Below, one piece after another: positions 36,301 to 50,900 of a stretch of DNA of 64,000 nucleotides. The translations under genes and the position numbers were made by a program. The DNA lies in the NCBI RefSeq assembly GCF_018691265.1, contig NW_024881330.1, positions 16,677,386 to 16,741,385 of the forward strand, read 5' to 3'. Under the pieces are notes generated by a model. It was not told where the DNA came from, searched no databases, and saw only the letters and a list, made by a program, of their open reading frames with translations. The stretch comes from Tyto alba. Its lineage: Eukaryota > Chordata > Aves > Strigiformes > Tytonidae. The first letter of the stretch is position 1. Each line of letters begins with the position of its first letter.

Positions 36301-39078
36301 TCCAAATTTGGAGCTTTCTTTTGAAAGAAAAAATACCAAACCATTAATTCTGTTATAAGCACTGTCTAGGCTTTCTGATCTGCCTTTCCTAAAATATACA
36401 TTGTCTGCATTGCAAGAGGAGGCTTCCTGATGGGGAGAGATTAAGCAAAATTGTCTAAATCTTCTCAGCATCTGCACTTTGCCACGGTTGCAGCCGGGGT
36501 TCTGGTCTGCACAGGCTTTGCTCTAACAGGTTCTCTCTTGAATGCCTACTAGCATGCACATAAATGGCCCCAGTGATCTGATATCCTTCCTAACAAAAAT
36601 ATTCTCATGGCCTTGCTTGCTTTCATCAGCACCACTGGAGTAAACCCCAGCTAGTGGAAGGAGACATGTCGGAGCACAGCAGAAGAACAGAATGGATGAA
36701 ACGACAAATCCAAATCGTTAGTCGGTTAAACACAGATTATGTCTTTGGGTACAAATTCCATTAGCGACTGAATGAGTCTGGATGGGTAGTAGCTTGTGGA
36801 AGTATTTGTTATGACAAAACCAACTTTTCATTAATAGACAAAGTTACCCTGTTTTCCTCTGTAGTCTGGCCAACATCAGAATGTTTCAAACTAATTTCAG
36901 ACTTGTAAAACACTGTCTATCAGATACAGACATATGGATTGAACTAGTAATTTGCTTGCCATCTGCTGATAAAGGAAGCAAGGCGTCTAAGTAGAAAATG
37001 AAGACTTTTTTTTTCCCCCCATTGGAATGTCATATGGTGCCTTTAGTAGTTGTTTGTATTGACATTTTTATTGATTGTTATGTAAAGTGTTACATTGCAT
37101 TGACCTGCATCTGTTTTCAATCTGATAATTATGATTTTTTTTCTTGTTTACAAAATATCCATAATAATTTGAGCCTATAAATAATACAGTTAGAAAGTAA
37201 TCTACTTTAAATCTGAAAAAATAAGTTGATAAATTGACTGAAACAGGAATAAGATTCTTTTTCTCAGAAAAGAGAAAAATCTGAAGTGTTACTAACAAGA
37301 GTTAATTAAAATTATGTTTTCTTTTAGTCAAAATTTCCCCTTTCCTCCTGAAAGATAGGATAGAGGCCAGGCAAAACAATACAATTCCCAACATAAAGCC
37401 AAACAAACAAACAAACCTGCCAAAACTTTTCTGCTTAGGGGAAAATGGATACTTGAGCTTTCTGGGTTTTTCTCTGTAAGAGTCTTCTCTCACCAGCCCT
37501 GAAGGTTTGTGCAGGTCTGGAGTGTCCCCCACATCTTTGTCAAGGCTTAGCTGTGCTGGCAGTAGCTATTTCATCTGGGGATGATTGAGCTGGAGGAGCA
37601 GGGGGGTTTCTCTGCCTGGCCACGGCAGGACTAGCCCGGGGCCGGGAGTTTCTCTGCTGGAGCTGGGACGCCGTGGTGCTGGGAGCCGTTCCTCCGCCGG
37701 GCGCATCGCCTCGCTGCTTGGTGTCGGGAAGCTGCAGGGTGTAAGAGTTGAGGATTGCTTCCTGAAACTGTATAGACTTCTTATTTCAGCATGTAGGCCC
37801 TGGTAATCTGTGGAAATAATAATAATCAGTCCATAATGAAGGTTTAAGTGTTTGTTCTTCTAGGTAATGCTTCTTATATGTTTGCCCATTTTCATGAAGC
37901 ATTTAGAGTTTCTCTGAAAGTGGCGTAGTGAGTGCAAAATGGAGTAACTACTCAGTGGGCATACTGCTTTCATGGGTAAGAAAATACATTCTCAACCATT
38001 GCTCAAATACATGGAACCTTGGTTAGTTAAATAATAATAATTACTAATTTCAGCCCTAGTTCTCTTTTTTTTTTTTTTTTTTTTTGTATCACCAAGTTTT
38101 TTTTTTTTTCATTGATTTCAGAGATCTGTTTTGAACAGATAGTGCTAAAAATATTCATGAGCTCTGCTTATAAACATGAGTTATGTCTTAAAAGTTGTGA
38201 CCAAACTCTTGATTTTCTTTTAAATAATACAAGTCCCCTTTTTTTTTTTTTCTTCTTTTTTTTTTTTCTTCCTGCGGCAATTGACTTGCCAGAAGTGTAG
38301 GATGTAAAGAATGTACCAAAGAATTTTTATATGTGCTTGATGTGAAAGTAATATGGAAAATCACTACTTGTCCAATATATTGTGTTCCTTTCTGTAAATA
38401 TCTTTTGTTTTTCTGAAAATTGATGTTCCTTGTAATGACCTGTAAAGTCTGTGAACAATGCAGATACCTATTAACACATGCCACCTTCTCTTTTCTGAGT
38501 ATGGTTATGTATGATTTCATTTGAAAAAAGCTAAACAGTTACACAAATAAGTTTTCCACAATGTAGAGTTAATTACCATTTTACATTTGGAATTTATGCT
38601 ATGCAGAAAGCTATTGCAACAGTAGCAACATTTTAACAGATGGACATTTGTTGCAGATGTACGCATAGGAACTGATATCTGTGACAGTAAGAAGTTTGCA
38701 AAAGTAAGAGGAAGATTCAGATAGTATTGATGAAGTAAAAGCTTGGGTAAATGTAGTGCTGCTGTGATGACTTATGGAAGGCTTTAAGCTACAAGTACCA
38801 CTACTAGTAGTACCATTACTATATGGTTTGCCACATGCTTCCCCTCTGTTTTTTGTGGCTTAAGCTGCGTCTGATATGCTCAGTCTGTCCTCATATTGTG
38901 TTTGTATGCCGTGTTCCAGCACACTGAGTCTAGATCTATTCTGCGTCCGATGGGCCTATTGCTTTTTGTTCCAGTTTTATTTCACTGAAAACATCACGAC
39001 TCTATATTTTCCTGCTGATAAATGTTAATTATATGTCCAGAGTAATTTTATCCTTTTAAAGTTTTGTGTTTGTTTGGT

Positions 39079-39122
39079 TTTTTTTTTTGTTTTTTTTTTT
39101 TTTTGTTGTTGTTTTTTTTTTT
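39079..39122 (+). repeat. Poly-T with G interruptions
   Basis: Long T runs with single G or GTTG interruptions. Simple repeat. Confidence 0.85.
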
Positions 39123-42100
39123 CAATAGGATTTACCATGCTGTATGGTACCTGACAGTTCCCATGTTTATAACGCTTTGAAACAGATATTGCAATTAATA
39201 AAATGTAGGTTTTTACAGTATTCTGTTTGAATATGTTGGTTGCAGCAGCAGAGTCAAATTCTGCTAAGAAAATACTGCTTCACAATAATCAGGATGATAT
39301 CAGATATTTAGTCTGAGATTCTCTACCAGAAACTGGTAAACTTGCTGTTGATGGTCATATTCACCTCAAGGTGTAAAATGGCTCTTCACAGGTTAATGTT
39401 TCTAAGTCCATTATGTAGCTTGGTAAGCTGCCTTGAGGGATATGAAGGCATTATCAATAGGGTAGGAGGAGCCAAGACCCATCTCTTAGGCTGTATGATT
39501 TGGGACAGATGCAAATTTCTTTTGTGCTTCTGTGGATGCACATTTTTATTATATAGTAGCTGCCAAAGAACATTGAGATTTATGACTATTAGCAAATTGC
39601 TTTGGGAATATTGGGTATGAGGTAGTTCAGAAGCAGAAAGGTTTATAAAAAATAGCTATAATTTTGTATGTCTAGTATACACTTATCTCTTGTCTATCAG
39701 AGCCATTCTTTTGCGGACCGGATTGCCGTACTGTGATACTGTCACACTTCTGACATGAACAAATGGTTTCAAAACCATTCGTGTCAGGTCAAGATGGTGA
39801 GAACAGCAGATAGACATGAGAACTGGGACTGTATAAGCAACATACTCCCATCACCGAACTAACACAGGTCCAGGGAAGTGGCAGCATCGTTCTCGCCGCT
39901 CAGACATTGCCAGTGTGCTATTCCCTCCTTCCCCGGTGTGAGAGAATTGACTGCAACTGTTTATTTTCAACACATGGTTGATATCTTTGTCTGTCTGTCT
40001 GTAGATCAGCTGTGCCTTGTTAGGGACTTTACTCATGAGTCCTGAGAATCTTGCTCAACCTTTCATCTCCCTGCCATGTAACTGTGGTTTGTTAGAAATA
40101 ACTGAGAAAAAATGTAAACTTACTGAAATGACTAAGAAGTCTATAGTGAGTGTCAAAGGAGAGAGGGTATGGTCTAAATTGAGGGTGTATATAAGAGATT
40201 AGTCTGTGCCTTCTCAGATATATTTATAGTATCTCTCTAGATGGAGAAAACTTAACAGTTGTATTTGCCCTTTGTGAAATGTCAGAAAGTGTATTGCAGC
40301 CTGACCAGTTCCTCTTAGTCTTGAGATTTCTCTTTGTACTGTGCAAGGGCATGACAGTGTGGTATTCCCAGCTATATATAATCCCAGAATATGCCCATAT
40401 ATTATATAAAAACCCCTTGGCTATATATATATAGCATATGCCATATTTTTATGACAGAATTTAGTAATAAAGAGGCTGTAGAGACACTGATGCAGCTAAT
40501 GGAAACATAGCAACGAGAAGGAAATTTGAGAGGTTTGTATTCCACTATAACCTTATTATTGATAATCCTGTTCAGCGTTCCTTAAATGAATCCTGAAGAG
40601 AAAATACTATTTGTGCTTGAAGTTTTTAAAGTGTGAAGAAGTTATAGTTCTCAAGTAAAGTTGCTGTGATCCTTCCATAGATGTAAAAGACATTTTTACA
40701 TGGAGGAAAATGTTACTGCTTTTCTGGACAGTCTGCAGACTTTAGAGGGCTGTCAATGGATTTAGGTGGCCTTTAGCACTTATGTTCACTCCACATGAGT
40801 TATTCAAGGGTCTCAATAGATATTACATGTATTAAGTTTTTTGGGTATGCCTACCAGTGCCTTCACTGAATCATATTGTTCTGCTGCTACTGCTCTGTTC
40901 TTGTGCTAAACAAGGAAGATTATGTCTGGAGATTGTCCAAGTTTTCAAAGTACCTACAGTGTCTATAGTCAGGGCAAAATTATCAAAAAGTGTGGATCTT
41001 CCTCAGGATTTTTTGAAATGGAACTATATTCATTATCTTGCTATTGTCAAAAGTGCTTCAGCTGCCCTTGTTTTCTAGTCATATCACAGTTGTGAAGTGA
41101 GGGTTGTTTTCAGTAGCTGGCAATGAGTTGTCAAACATTTTGTCCTACCATTTCTCCTTTCTTAACTGTTTAAATAATGGACAAAAATTACAAATATGCT
41201 TTGTAAATCTGTATTATCAAAATGATTAATTATGTGCAAACTAAGTGATTTGAAGAGTAGCATCTATTTAACTACCTGATATCATGATTTTTTTATAGAG
41301 ACCTTGAGATATGAAAGTGTGCTGAAAACATATTTAAATAAATGATATTTCTAAAGGGGAATTTAAAATGTATGCATTTTCTCCTCTGTTAGGATTTTCT
41401 GGAGAGCTCTAGCATGACCAGCATAGCTGTGTCACTCTCTTGTTAGTATGTGCAGAATGTCAATCTGCCTCATCCTTTTCTAGGAAAAAAACTGTTGAAA
41501 GATTCAAGTTATCCTCCATTAATAACACTGGAAGAACAAATTACTGAAATACGCTGGCAGTTCTGCCAATGTGAAGCTGTAAAAAAAAAAAAAATATTGT
41601 CCCATTCTTGTAAAAATATTAAATTAGATTGTTTAAGACCAACATTTGATTTCACTTTTTAGCTAGCAAGGAAAATGGACAACCGTTTTATTATTTTTCT
41701 GTGTGAAATTTGACTTTCTTTTTAACCAACATTACCGTCATTTGATAGCTTGAAGGGCTACGTGGCATTATGACTACAAAAGGGATAGAAAGGACACATT
41801 AAAAGAGTTTATGAAGTTGCTGGGAAAAAGAATATAATGATAGCAGCAGGAAAAAAAGCATATCACAGCTTCAAAACAGATGGAGTCCTCTGAGGAAGCT
41901 GTCTGAACATGGCCCTGGAACTATAAATTGCATTTAGAAGATAGGGCTTTCACTGCAGATGGCAGGTTCCCTGTTAGAAGGTGAAAGCCAGAACAGGGAT
42001 ACGCGCATGCGGAGAACTGCATTGAATGTGCCTAACATCATGTGTTTGATATACATCGAAATTGAAGCTGGAATATGAATTCAAAAGACTAGTGTAAAAG

Positions 42101-45100
42101 TTCAGAACATTAAGTCTGTTGTAGTGTTCAGAAATACAGCAACTTGCAAATTTTAACTAAATACAAAGGCAGAATAAATTTGTGGCCCTGAAACTGAAAT
42201 AAGGCATTAACTTTGAATGTCATTTTCAATCACTCTTACATTGAAATATGACAGAAAAGCCCTCTCTTTCTTCCCATGTGCCAAGCTGGTGTCATTCCAG
42301 AGTCACCAGGTCAAAAACCAGTGGTTTCTCTCTGGGCTTCTTACCCCATATTATTTTATTACCCCATTTGACCTTGACCTGATTTCAGTGAAATAAATGA
42401 GTTTTGCCTTTGACTGGGACTCCTGCTCTAGGAAATGATCCGTAGATCTTAGGAAAAAAAACCTCCCTGAAGTTGCCCCATCAGATGGACTTTCAGGATG
42501 GGATTTGTCTCATCTTATCATGATGGAGCTATCTGTGCCTGAGTTATCTGTCTAGGATTCTTGGAGCCAATGCAAATTTAAACAACTCAGTTGTGAAGTA
42601 CAAAAGTAAGTTACCTCATTCAAACAAATATTACTATGTAGTCAGAGAACTGTACCATTTTTGGCTATTAATTGTATTGGCTTTGTTTCTAATAACTATG
42701 AAGGAAGCCTAGACACATACACCACTACAGAGCAATTACAGGAGGTGATTAAAATGAGTGCCTGCTTCTGCTTTGTCTGAATGGCAGCCTTATCACTTCA
42801 GATAAGAAGCAAAACTTTGGCATATCTGCAGTTAATGACTCTTCTGTCTCCAAAATGTAATTTGTCAGTTAATGGGAAATAATTACGTTTTTATTTATTA
42901 ACAGTTTTATTTTTCTTTTTTAATATATATGTCTACATTTTTAGGATGAAGTTTCTTTAAAAAGGTAAGGCCACTGAAGGTAAAGGCTCTATTTTCAGTA
43001 CCCGTCTTTGTGTGGAGCAAAGTGATAGTCATTCTCTGGAAGTATATTTAAAGACATGCTAAACTGATGGCTTTGTAAGATACAACTAAAATTAGAGGGA
43101 ATGAAAGGATATTTGTGAAACAGAAAAAGGGAATAAGATGGAAAGGAAAAGTTGACGAGCTTATTTGAATGAGGCTGGTGATGATTCCTTCAGTACAAGT
43201 GGTGTGTAGTAGGTATGGAAAAGGAGTGTTTTGTCTTTCTTGGGTTAACTACTGAAGAGTCAGGAAGGCCCAGCCTGTAAAATATCAAGGGCAGATAAGG
43301 GAATAAGGGATCTGAAGAGAAATCATGTCTCTGAGAAGTCAAAGAATTAACTAGGAAAAGTGGCCCAAGGAGCTTTGTCTGAAGTTTTACAGTATGGATT
43401 TTTTTGCTTCTCAAACAAGCTATTAGTGCTTTATTTCTGTGTACCTCTCATTCTTGGTGTGCCTGCCTTTGCTCCTTCTGAATCTGTGAAATCCATCTCA
43501 AGTTGCAGTAAATAATCTGCTAATGTCAGTTTTAGGTTACTGGAGGCCTTGAGTGATTATCAGTGATGGGCTACCCATTATACACTAATCAGCTATTTAA
43601 ATCCAGAAATGCAAACTCTGACCTAATGTTCTTGGTGATTCCTGTTAACTATTCTGTGGTGTTCATTTAAAACAGCAACAGCAACTGAGAAATCAAGAAA
43701 TGAAGCACCATTACCCATAATTTAAAAACTGAAAAACAGTTTATCATGTTTTTTCTGATCATTGATAGGAATGACCTTCCTGGGCCGGGTACTTCAATAT
43801 ATCTAACAGATTACATGAATAGAGCAGCAATAAAAGGCCACTGCATAGCATATTTCATGGAGTAAAGTGTGCAGTGTTACCAGTTGTTAAACAATTTTTC
43901 CCTTGTGTACATGTGAAAGTCATTCTCTTATACACAAGGGCTGTTCAAATCATATACTCTTAGAATAAACAAGAACAGAAGCATCTGGATTGGACATTGA
44001 ACAATGCATTTGAATTTTAAAGGCTTTTCACTGATTTACTAAGTTATGTAGCTTAATCTGCTGCTCCCCTACCAGTGTCAATCGGATAAGGGTTGTATGT
44101 GGGTTTCCCCACTCATATTCAGCCCCTCTATACTTTTTTTATTACTTTATTTAGATGATCTGCACCCTGCAGTTGCTGGGATACATGGGATGAATTTCTG
44201 GAAACTGGGAGCATGGTATATGCTGTAATTTGGAGTTCTGAAACCAGGTTTGTGGAGTCTTATTAATTGTTCACAATGTGGATAACTTGAAAAAGAATAG
44301 TTTATTCAAGGAGAAAGAAGAAAGAAAAAAAAGCTCCATAACTGGATTCTTATGATTCAGTAACCTTTCTTACATACAATAGCTGTCACAGAGTGGAGGC
44401 AAGAATGGTCAAAAACCTTGATCTGGAGGCACTGAAAATATATGAATCTTTGTACCACCTAATAGGAATGTAATGAGATGCCTAAGTGAGAAGGGTAGTT
44501 TTCTTAGGCTATTTCCACAACTGGTGAAGAGAGAGAGGTACCTCTGGAATACAAATGAAAGCAGAAGCACATCTGCCTTCTCAAAGAATTTCTCTTTACC
44601 TTGACTGACAATTTAGGAATCCTGGGCAGATTACTTATTTAATTTAGGCCTGTTAGTTAGGTGGCTGAAGTTGGATGATACTAATGGCCCTCTATAAACT
44701 GTGTGATACATTTAGGGGAATTCTAGTATGAAGAATCCTACAGGCAAAAAGCAGGTGAATAAATTAAAATACGCAAGTCCATGTTGCTCTAGATCATTTC
44801 ACACTCAGGTATGCTAATACAAAGAAGTGATTTTAGTGAGACAATTCTACAAAATGCCAAAGCTTGCCTGAAGATGATACAAGAAAAATGAGAAGCGAGC
44901 CCATAATGTCCACTACAGATTACAAACTCTTTTCCAAGTCTTTTGTTACAAGTGTATAACACCTTTCCACAGTGCTTTCTATTCAAAGATCTCCCAAGTT
45001 TATCCAGCCCCCAAATACCAGTCATTCAAAGACAAATTAAAGCAAGCAAAACCACTTGTATTTTGAGATGCTTACAAAAGAAGTGTTTTGATTTCATTCT

Positions 45101-45685
45101 GCACCAGGCATTAGCAAAGAGGCAGGGTTTTTGCAAAGGAAAGCTATCAAGAATATTGTGGTGGGTGCTGTGCCATGATATGCATGCAGAGCTGTGCATG
45201 GAAAGTAAGGGCTTTAAAGATTGGTTCATGGTCATAAGTCCATAAAACAAAAAACCACAAACAAGTAAAGGAGCAGAACCCTCATCATACTCAAAAGAAC
45301 CTAGTCACATCATTGAAAATTATCACCATCTTGAATAAGACGCCATCATGAGGAATTTTTCAGATAGGTTCAGATGGTAATTTTTGGATGTTTCAAAATT
45401 ATTTAATTGTTGAATTTCATGATTGACTGCTTTTTAAAAGTTTATTTAACTTCTTCACCACTGAACAATGTGTAATACTTTCCCTTTCAATTTGTTCTTT
45501 TGTGTTTCCCAACACAACTAACAAATACTGTTTCACAAAAAAAATAAATCTTTCTTAAAGGTTGGATGTCACTTTAAAACTTGTTGAGGGTACTAGTGTG
45601 GTAATATTGCCGATTGTATTTAGGCAACAAAGTGTGTCTTAAGCCCTTCAGACACAGTAAGGATGAAAGGCTGTCCTAATGTTAT

Positions 45686-45688
<3 letters not shown>

Positions 45689-45717
<29 letters not shown>
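45689..45717 (+). repeat. 29-nt poly-T run
   Basis: Homopolymer on the sense strand. A shorter run of about 20 T follows near 45984-46003 after a TTTG/TCTG-rich stretch. Confidence 0.9.
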
Positions 45718-47280
45718 CTTTAAAGGAACTGATGAGTCTCTTGCTCATGGGTTTATGGACATTTTTATTGCAGCAGGGAATTTCTCCACCCCAATTTTAC
45801 AGGGCAGCAGTAAATGCTCAGCATCTGGGATTCTTGCAGCAATATGAAGAAAGTCTTTCTTAACATTTCTATCTTTCTAACAGCAGTTACAAAATGCTAA
45901 CTTTGATTTCTTAAATAATACATGAATTTATGTGTGGGTTTTTGTTGTCTTGTTTGTTTGGGTTTGTCTGTTTTGTTCTGTTGTTTTTTTTTTTTTTTTT
46001 TTTAAACATGGATGACTAATACTTACTTCAGTTAGTAGTTACCTTTCTCTCCTGAAGTTTACAGTAAGCTGGAAAACTGCTATGCAGTTACTTATTGCCT
46101 CTATTGTGGTGTGAGGATAGACTAGGTGGAATAAAGTTACTTGAGCAACTGGATCAATTAAGTGCGTATACAATGTCTATGTAATAAATAGACTGTTTTG
46201 TGAAATAATGGCAATTGTAACAACATGTTAAAACATTTGCAAAACAAACAGTAGGTAATATTTAGTGCAACAGTGGAGGAGATAAAATTTACCTTCTCAT
46301 CCACTGTAAACCTGCAGAGGGAACAACTGGACTCTGCTGGGTCAGAAAGGCCTGGCTGCTGTGACCCTTCAGAAGGAAAGTGGCCTGTATATACCTTGCA
46401 AAAATTGTAATGTGTGCATCTCAGTACAGCTTTACTTGTTTGGATTATTCCTTCTTATCTATTTTATTAAGGAATATCTAAATGTCTTCCACTATTTAGA
46501 TGAGAAAGAATGACTTTCAGATGAGTGTGAACTCACTTTTGGACAAATGATGACTGAAGAGCAGGTCTGGGGAACATCTGAGTTCCCCTTGGAATTCATT
46601 TCAGCTGAACCAATTGTGTAATACACTATTTTAAATGTAAAAACCACATCTAGCCTACACAGTAAAGATACAGTAATAGAAAAGGTTACCTAGTTTTTCA
46701 AATGCATTGAACACACGGCAATATGTACTGTGAACTCTTAGTGTATTCATTTACACATAGACAAAACAGTGTAGCTTGTCTATGCTGGATGGACAGAACA
46801 AGTTAGTTATTATGTTTTAATAAGGTCCTGCTATCGTAGCCTGCACAAGGTCTATTAGTACTTGTCAGTCACTTTATTGAGGTAGCTTATCTAATAGAGT
46901 TCACCTCTGACAGTTGTGTGTAAATCCAACACTGGATTCTCTCTGGAAGATATCTCCAGCAGCAACAACTGAGATCAGTGTCTAAGTTATAGCATTAGGT
47001 AGTCATCCCTTAGTATATCATTGGAAATATGGAATAGAAGTTGTAAAAAAGAAAATAAGGAAACCAATCCGACCAGTGACTAACATACCTTTTTTGAATT
47101 GTGAAGCTGATTGTTTTTATAGCATAGCTATTTCAATATTTTGATAATTTGAGGAAATTTTCATTTACAAGTGATTCACTTTTTTTCTTCATAATATTGT
47201 AGATGAATATTGGAAATAATGCACTACAAAGAGTATTTATTATTTGTTTGTTGTTTTCCCCCCCCTCCCAATTCCTCTCC

Positions 47281-47352
47281 AGCTAACCCACTGGTTTAGT
47301 GATTAGCACCAGAGCCTTTCACACAGTGTTTTGAGCTCGGTTCCCTGGCTGC
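47281..47352 (+). repeat. tRNA-like head of a SINE relic
   Basis: ACTGGTTTAGTGATTAGCAC resembles the A box of a tRNA-derived SINE (TGGTTTAGTGGTTAGAGCAC). GAGCTCGGTTCCCTGGCTGC, about 35 nt further, resembles its B box region (GGTTCAATTCCTGGCTCTGC). The order and spacing fit a pol III promoter. The rest of the element to about 47470 is not recognised. It is too diverged to be a working tRNA gene. Confidence 0.5.
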
Positions 47353-47951
47353 AGTTCACTCAACCTTGACGTAAATCTCCAATAAGTACTTTGTGAGAGG
47401 TTAGCCTTTTGTGCAGGGTGTGTGAGAAATCCAGCCTGACCAGGTTTGTTACAGAAACCAGTGTCAAATTGCCTTGCCCCAAGTGTTTGAATATGAAAGA
47501 GGGGGATGGGGGCTGGGGGAATCATGCAAAAAAACACCCTCACTCTCAACTTCCAAGAGGCTAATTGTTCTCAAAAACCCCCAGTGTTTGGAGTCGCAAC
47601 GTTTTAGTGCTGATCTGCCTATGTCTGGCACTGTCAAATGAGCCTGTGATGATTTACAGTCTGCAGGTAGAGCAGCAAGTATGTCATTCATAGAATCTGC
47701 CTTCTGTGTCTTGCTTGTTGAGGCTGGTTGCTTTTAATTTAATCTATTTGATCATGCTATTTGCCTTAGGTGATCAACAACCTTTCATGTAAATCCTAGC
47801 CAATCTTATAAAACTAATAGAGAAGAAAAAAAATACACCGAAACACTAGTGCTGTAGTCATGCCTTCGCTGTTGATGTCAGCAGTGTCATAGGAAGGCAG
47901 ATAAGGTATGCAACCCTCCCTTTTTATATGGAACATCTCCTCCCTGCTTGT

Positions 47952-47952
<1 letters not shown>

Positions 47953-47988
<36 letters not shown>
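47953..47988 (+). repeat. 36-nt poly-T run
   Basis: The longest uninterrupted T run in the window. Its length is likely to vary between individuals and be uncertain in sequencing. Confidence 0.9.
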
Positions 47989-50900
47989 CCTGAAAGTTAC
48001 ATCCTTTGGAAATGGAAACAATACATTATCTTATTACCTCAGGGCCTTGTACATGAAAAGCCCATTGAAATCTCTTTGCCATTCTTCCATATCGTGTAAA
48101 AGTGGGTTGCTTTAAAATTCAACATCTGTACTCATCTGTTTCTGTTAGCAACCTTCACATTAATTGCAGTTAGGCATTAGTAGAGGTCTTTTGGATTAAC
48201 TCTTTCATTCATGGGAAGTAGATCCACAAAAGTTTGCATAAATACTTTGGGTTTGAGGCAAGAGGCTGCTGGAATGCATTTTGTCAAGTCACCCAGTTTA
48301 TCAGAGTATGACAGTAAATGGCAGCAATACTGCTTAAAGGGAATGGGGATTTTAGGTTCGCAAAACGAAGCAATGCAGAATCTGCAGTGAGGGGCAAAAA
48401 GCCGTCTCTCCAGCTAAGCCAGCAGGGCAAATGAAATTCTTCATAAGGGAAATGTTGCACAGAGGCTCCACTGACTTCAGGGACTCTGGCTTGAAGGTTC
48501 TAGAAGGAGAGAAGGGGAGAGGAAGGAGAAGTGCTGGAAGGAAGAGGGGGAGTCATCTGTTTCTGCCAAGTATTATGTTTAATTGGAATAAAACAATAAT
48601 AAAGACAGACTTTGAAGGCCATTATTTCCTTAGTGCTAATTACTGGCAAGAGCCTTGACTGGGAGGTACAATCTGAATTTAAGCCAGTGAGTAAAATACA
48701 AAAATCAGAGCACAGTATGTCAGTTGTCTTACATTCCTGAAGAGCCTAATGTGAGTCGGTGTTAATCTATGCAGATTGACTTTATGCATGTTTTCATCTT
48801 TTCTTTCTGTGTTTTGATTATACATTAAAAAATGAAGTGCTTATCTTGGTGAATTCCAGTAAAATTTAGTTACAGTGCTTTCAAGACTGCTTCGTATTTT
48901 GTTAAGCAACTTCTAAGCATGAAATAATCTTGAAATCTACTGTGTTGCTCCAGGCTTTTGAGATACAATTTTTCATAATGGTTATCAGTATCATCATAAA
49001 ATAAAAAATCTATATCTTTACAATGAGGGAGTATTTAGGCATTGTGTGTTGGTAGTTAAACCCAGAAAATGAGAAAGTTAAAATTTTTCTGTGCCCCTTC
49101 AGACCGCTTGCTTAGTAACTTGGTGGTCCTTAATTGCCTGCTATTTCTAAAATGGGAAATAGAATGGGGTGTGAAATACAGTTGCTGAGTTGCATTGTCA
49201 GCCTTCCCCCATGAAGTACACAGTTGTCTTGATCATATTTGCTCTGATTTCCCGTTTCTCTTGCTTGCATAATTTATTACCTCAGACTCCAACTCCATAT
49301 ACCCATAAGATGTAAATAGCCCCACTGAACTGTATCCAGCCATCAGGATCTCGTTGCAGGGTCAATGCCCTAGTTGCAAGAGGGCTGGGAAGCAAGATAA
49401 TATATGTTTTTAACTCCTCTTCCTTTTGATGTGGGACTTGTGTCTTTAAACTGTTGGCTAATTGCCATTCTATTATCTGGCACTGGTATATTTGCCTTTT
49501 ATATAGCTCTTTCACCACTGCCTATATTAGTTTTACTTCCCTTCTGAAGAACCCTGCTTGTTTTCATTGTTATGTTTCTTTGTAGGGAGGGGGTTTTCAT
49601 TGTTGCCTATGTCTTAGTTCCCCCCCCCCCCCCCGCGAATTGCTTCTTTTTCACTTTCCCATCTTTTAAAACTGCCTAATTAATTCTTAATAATGCAAAA
49701 ATGCATTAACACTTAGCCCCCTCCTCCCCCCTGCTCTTTTCCTCATTTGCCCTGTATCATGCAGTCACAGCCCCTGCTAGGTTAGATACTACTCCAAGTC
49801 AGGGTACGTAGTTCTTGGAACAATAGCATAAATTTTAATTAAAACTATCATGGATCTGAGGAAAAATAAGTAGACATTGCCTACTTGTTTGCAATAGGTC
49901 ACATAATTGAAAGCTTTTTGCTGACCACAGCAGCAAAACTGCAGATGAAAATTGTCTTATTTACTCACTGATTAGTTAATTAATGTAGTATTTGACGTCC
50001 AACTTGACTACTTTTCCAAAGCTAAGAGCATTTTTTCCTGAATGCAAGCTGCTAGTGTGGACATAAGCATGTGTTTTGAAAATCTGTTTGGAATGAGTTG
50101 TTAATCCCTGGTGGAGTTGTGACTATTAACACTATTATCCAGGCAGTTTAGGAGAGAGCACTGTTACGTGCTAGAAAAGGACTTCTTCAGTAGATCTTCT
50201 GCGTCCTGTTCTTTCCTGTCCTTCAGCAGATCCCAGTTGCCATATATATCAGTTCACCTGTCTAATAAAGATCTCGTAATGTGAGACTGCGGTGTTAAAC
50301 ATCATTATATACACATCAATACTTCTCACAGGTGGAGTGGCATGAAACATTTTCAGTTCAGGCTTTTCAACAGAACAAAACCTACCAACCAAATTGTTTA
50401 CAGCAATTTTGGATTTTCCACCCACTATGTTATTGTAAAAGTAATACATTTTTTGCAATTGATTTTGTAGTCTTGAAGTGAAGCTGCTGCATAAGTCCAG
50501 AAATACCATCACTCTAAAACACCTGCAATAAATAAGAATTTGAAGTGCATAAAATGTATATGACAAGGCATGATAATTTACAAAAGGTTCTGCTTTATCA
50601 AAAAAGGAGAGGAATGAGGCAAGAAAACACTGATGTGCGATGTACTTAAACTTATTCATCATCCTTGCAATGAACCTTTTTCTGTTACCAGCTTGATAGC
50701 AGTTAACAAGCCAGCCAGGACTGTTGAACTTCAGTACATCAACAGTCCAAAGAAGAGCCATTAATTAACCCCAGTGTCTGGTGTGGTGAGAGTGTGGCTA
50801 TTGACAGCTATCACCTCAGGACATTCCTGAGTTTTCAGCACGGGGAAGAATTGGGCTTCACCTGAGGATTGTCACAGAGAGAAGGAAGTTGGCTGGAGTG

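Larger units (their letters stand above)
31621..47280 (+). other. TRPS1: Middle part of large TRPS1 intron, left segment
   Basis: No gene seen. Contents: T runs at 31666-31691, 38065-38085, 39079-39122 and 45689-45717, plus one near 45984-46003; a small inverted pair of TAATT-type sites at 31920-31936; a perfect 22-bp palindrome at 33198-33219; a MIR-like core at 33281-33321 with a fragment resembling an old palindromic repeat (GAGCCTGATCCATTGAC) near 33404-33420; GC-rich patches at 36035-36150 and 37590-37750; an AAAC repeat at 37399-37416; and a TATA-rich patch with internal symmetry at 40365-40450. ORFs of 60-110 codons look like chance. Confidence 0.85.
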
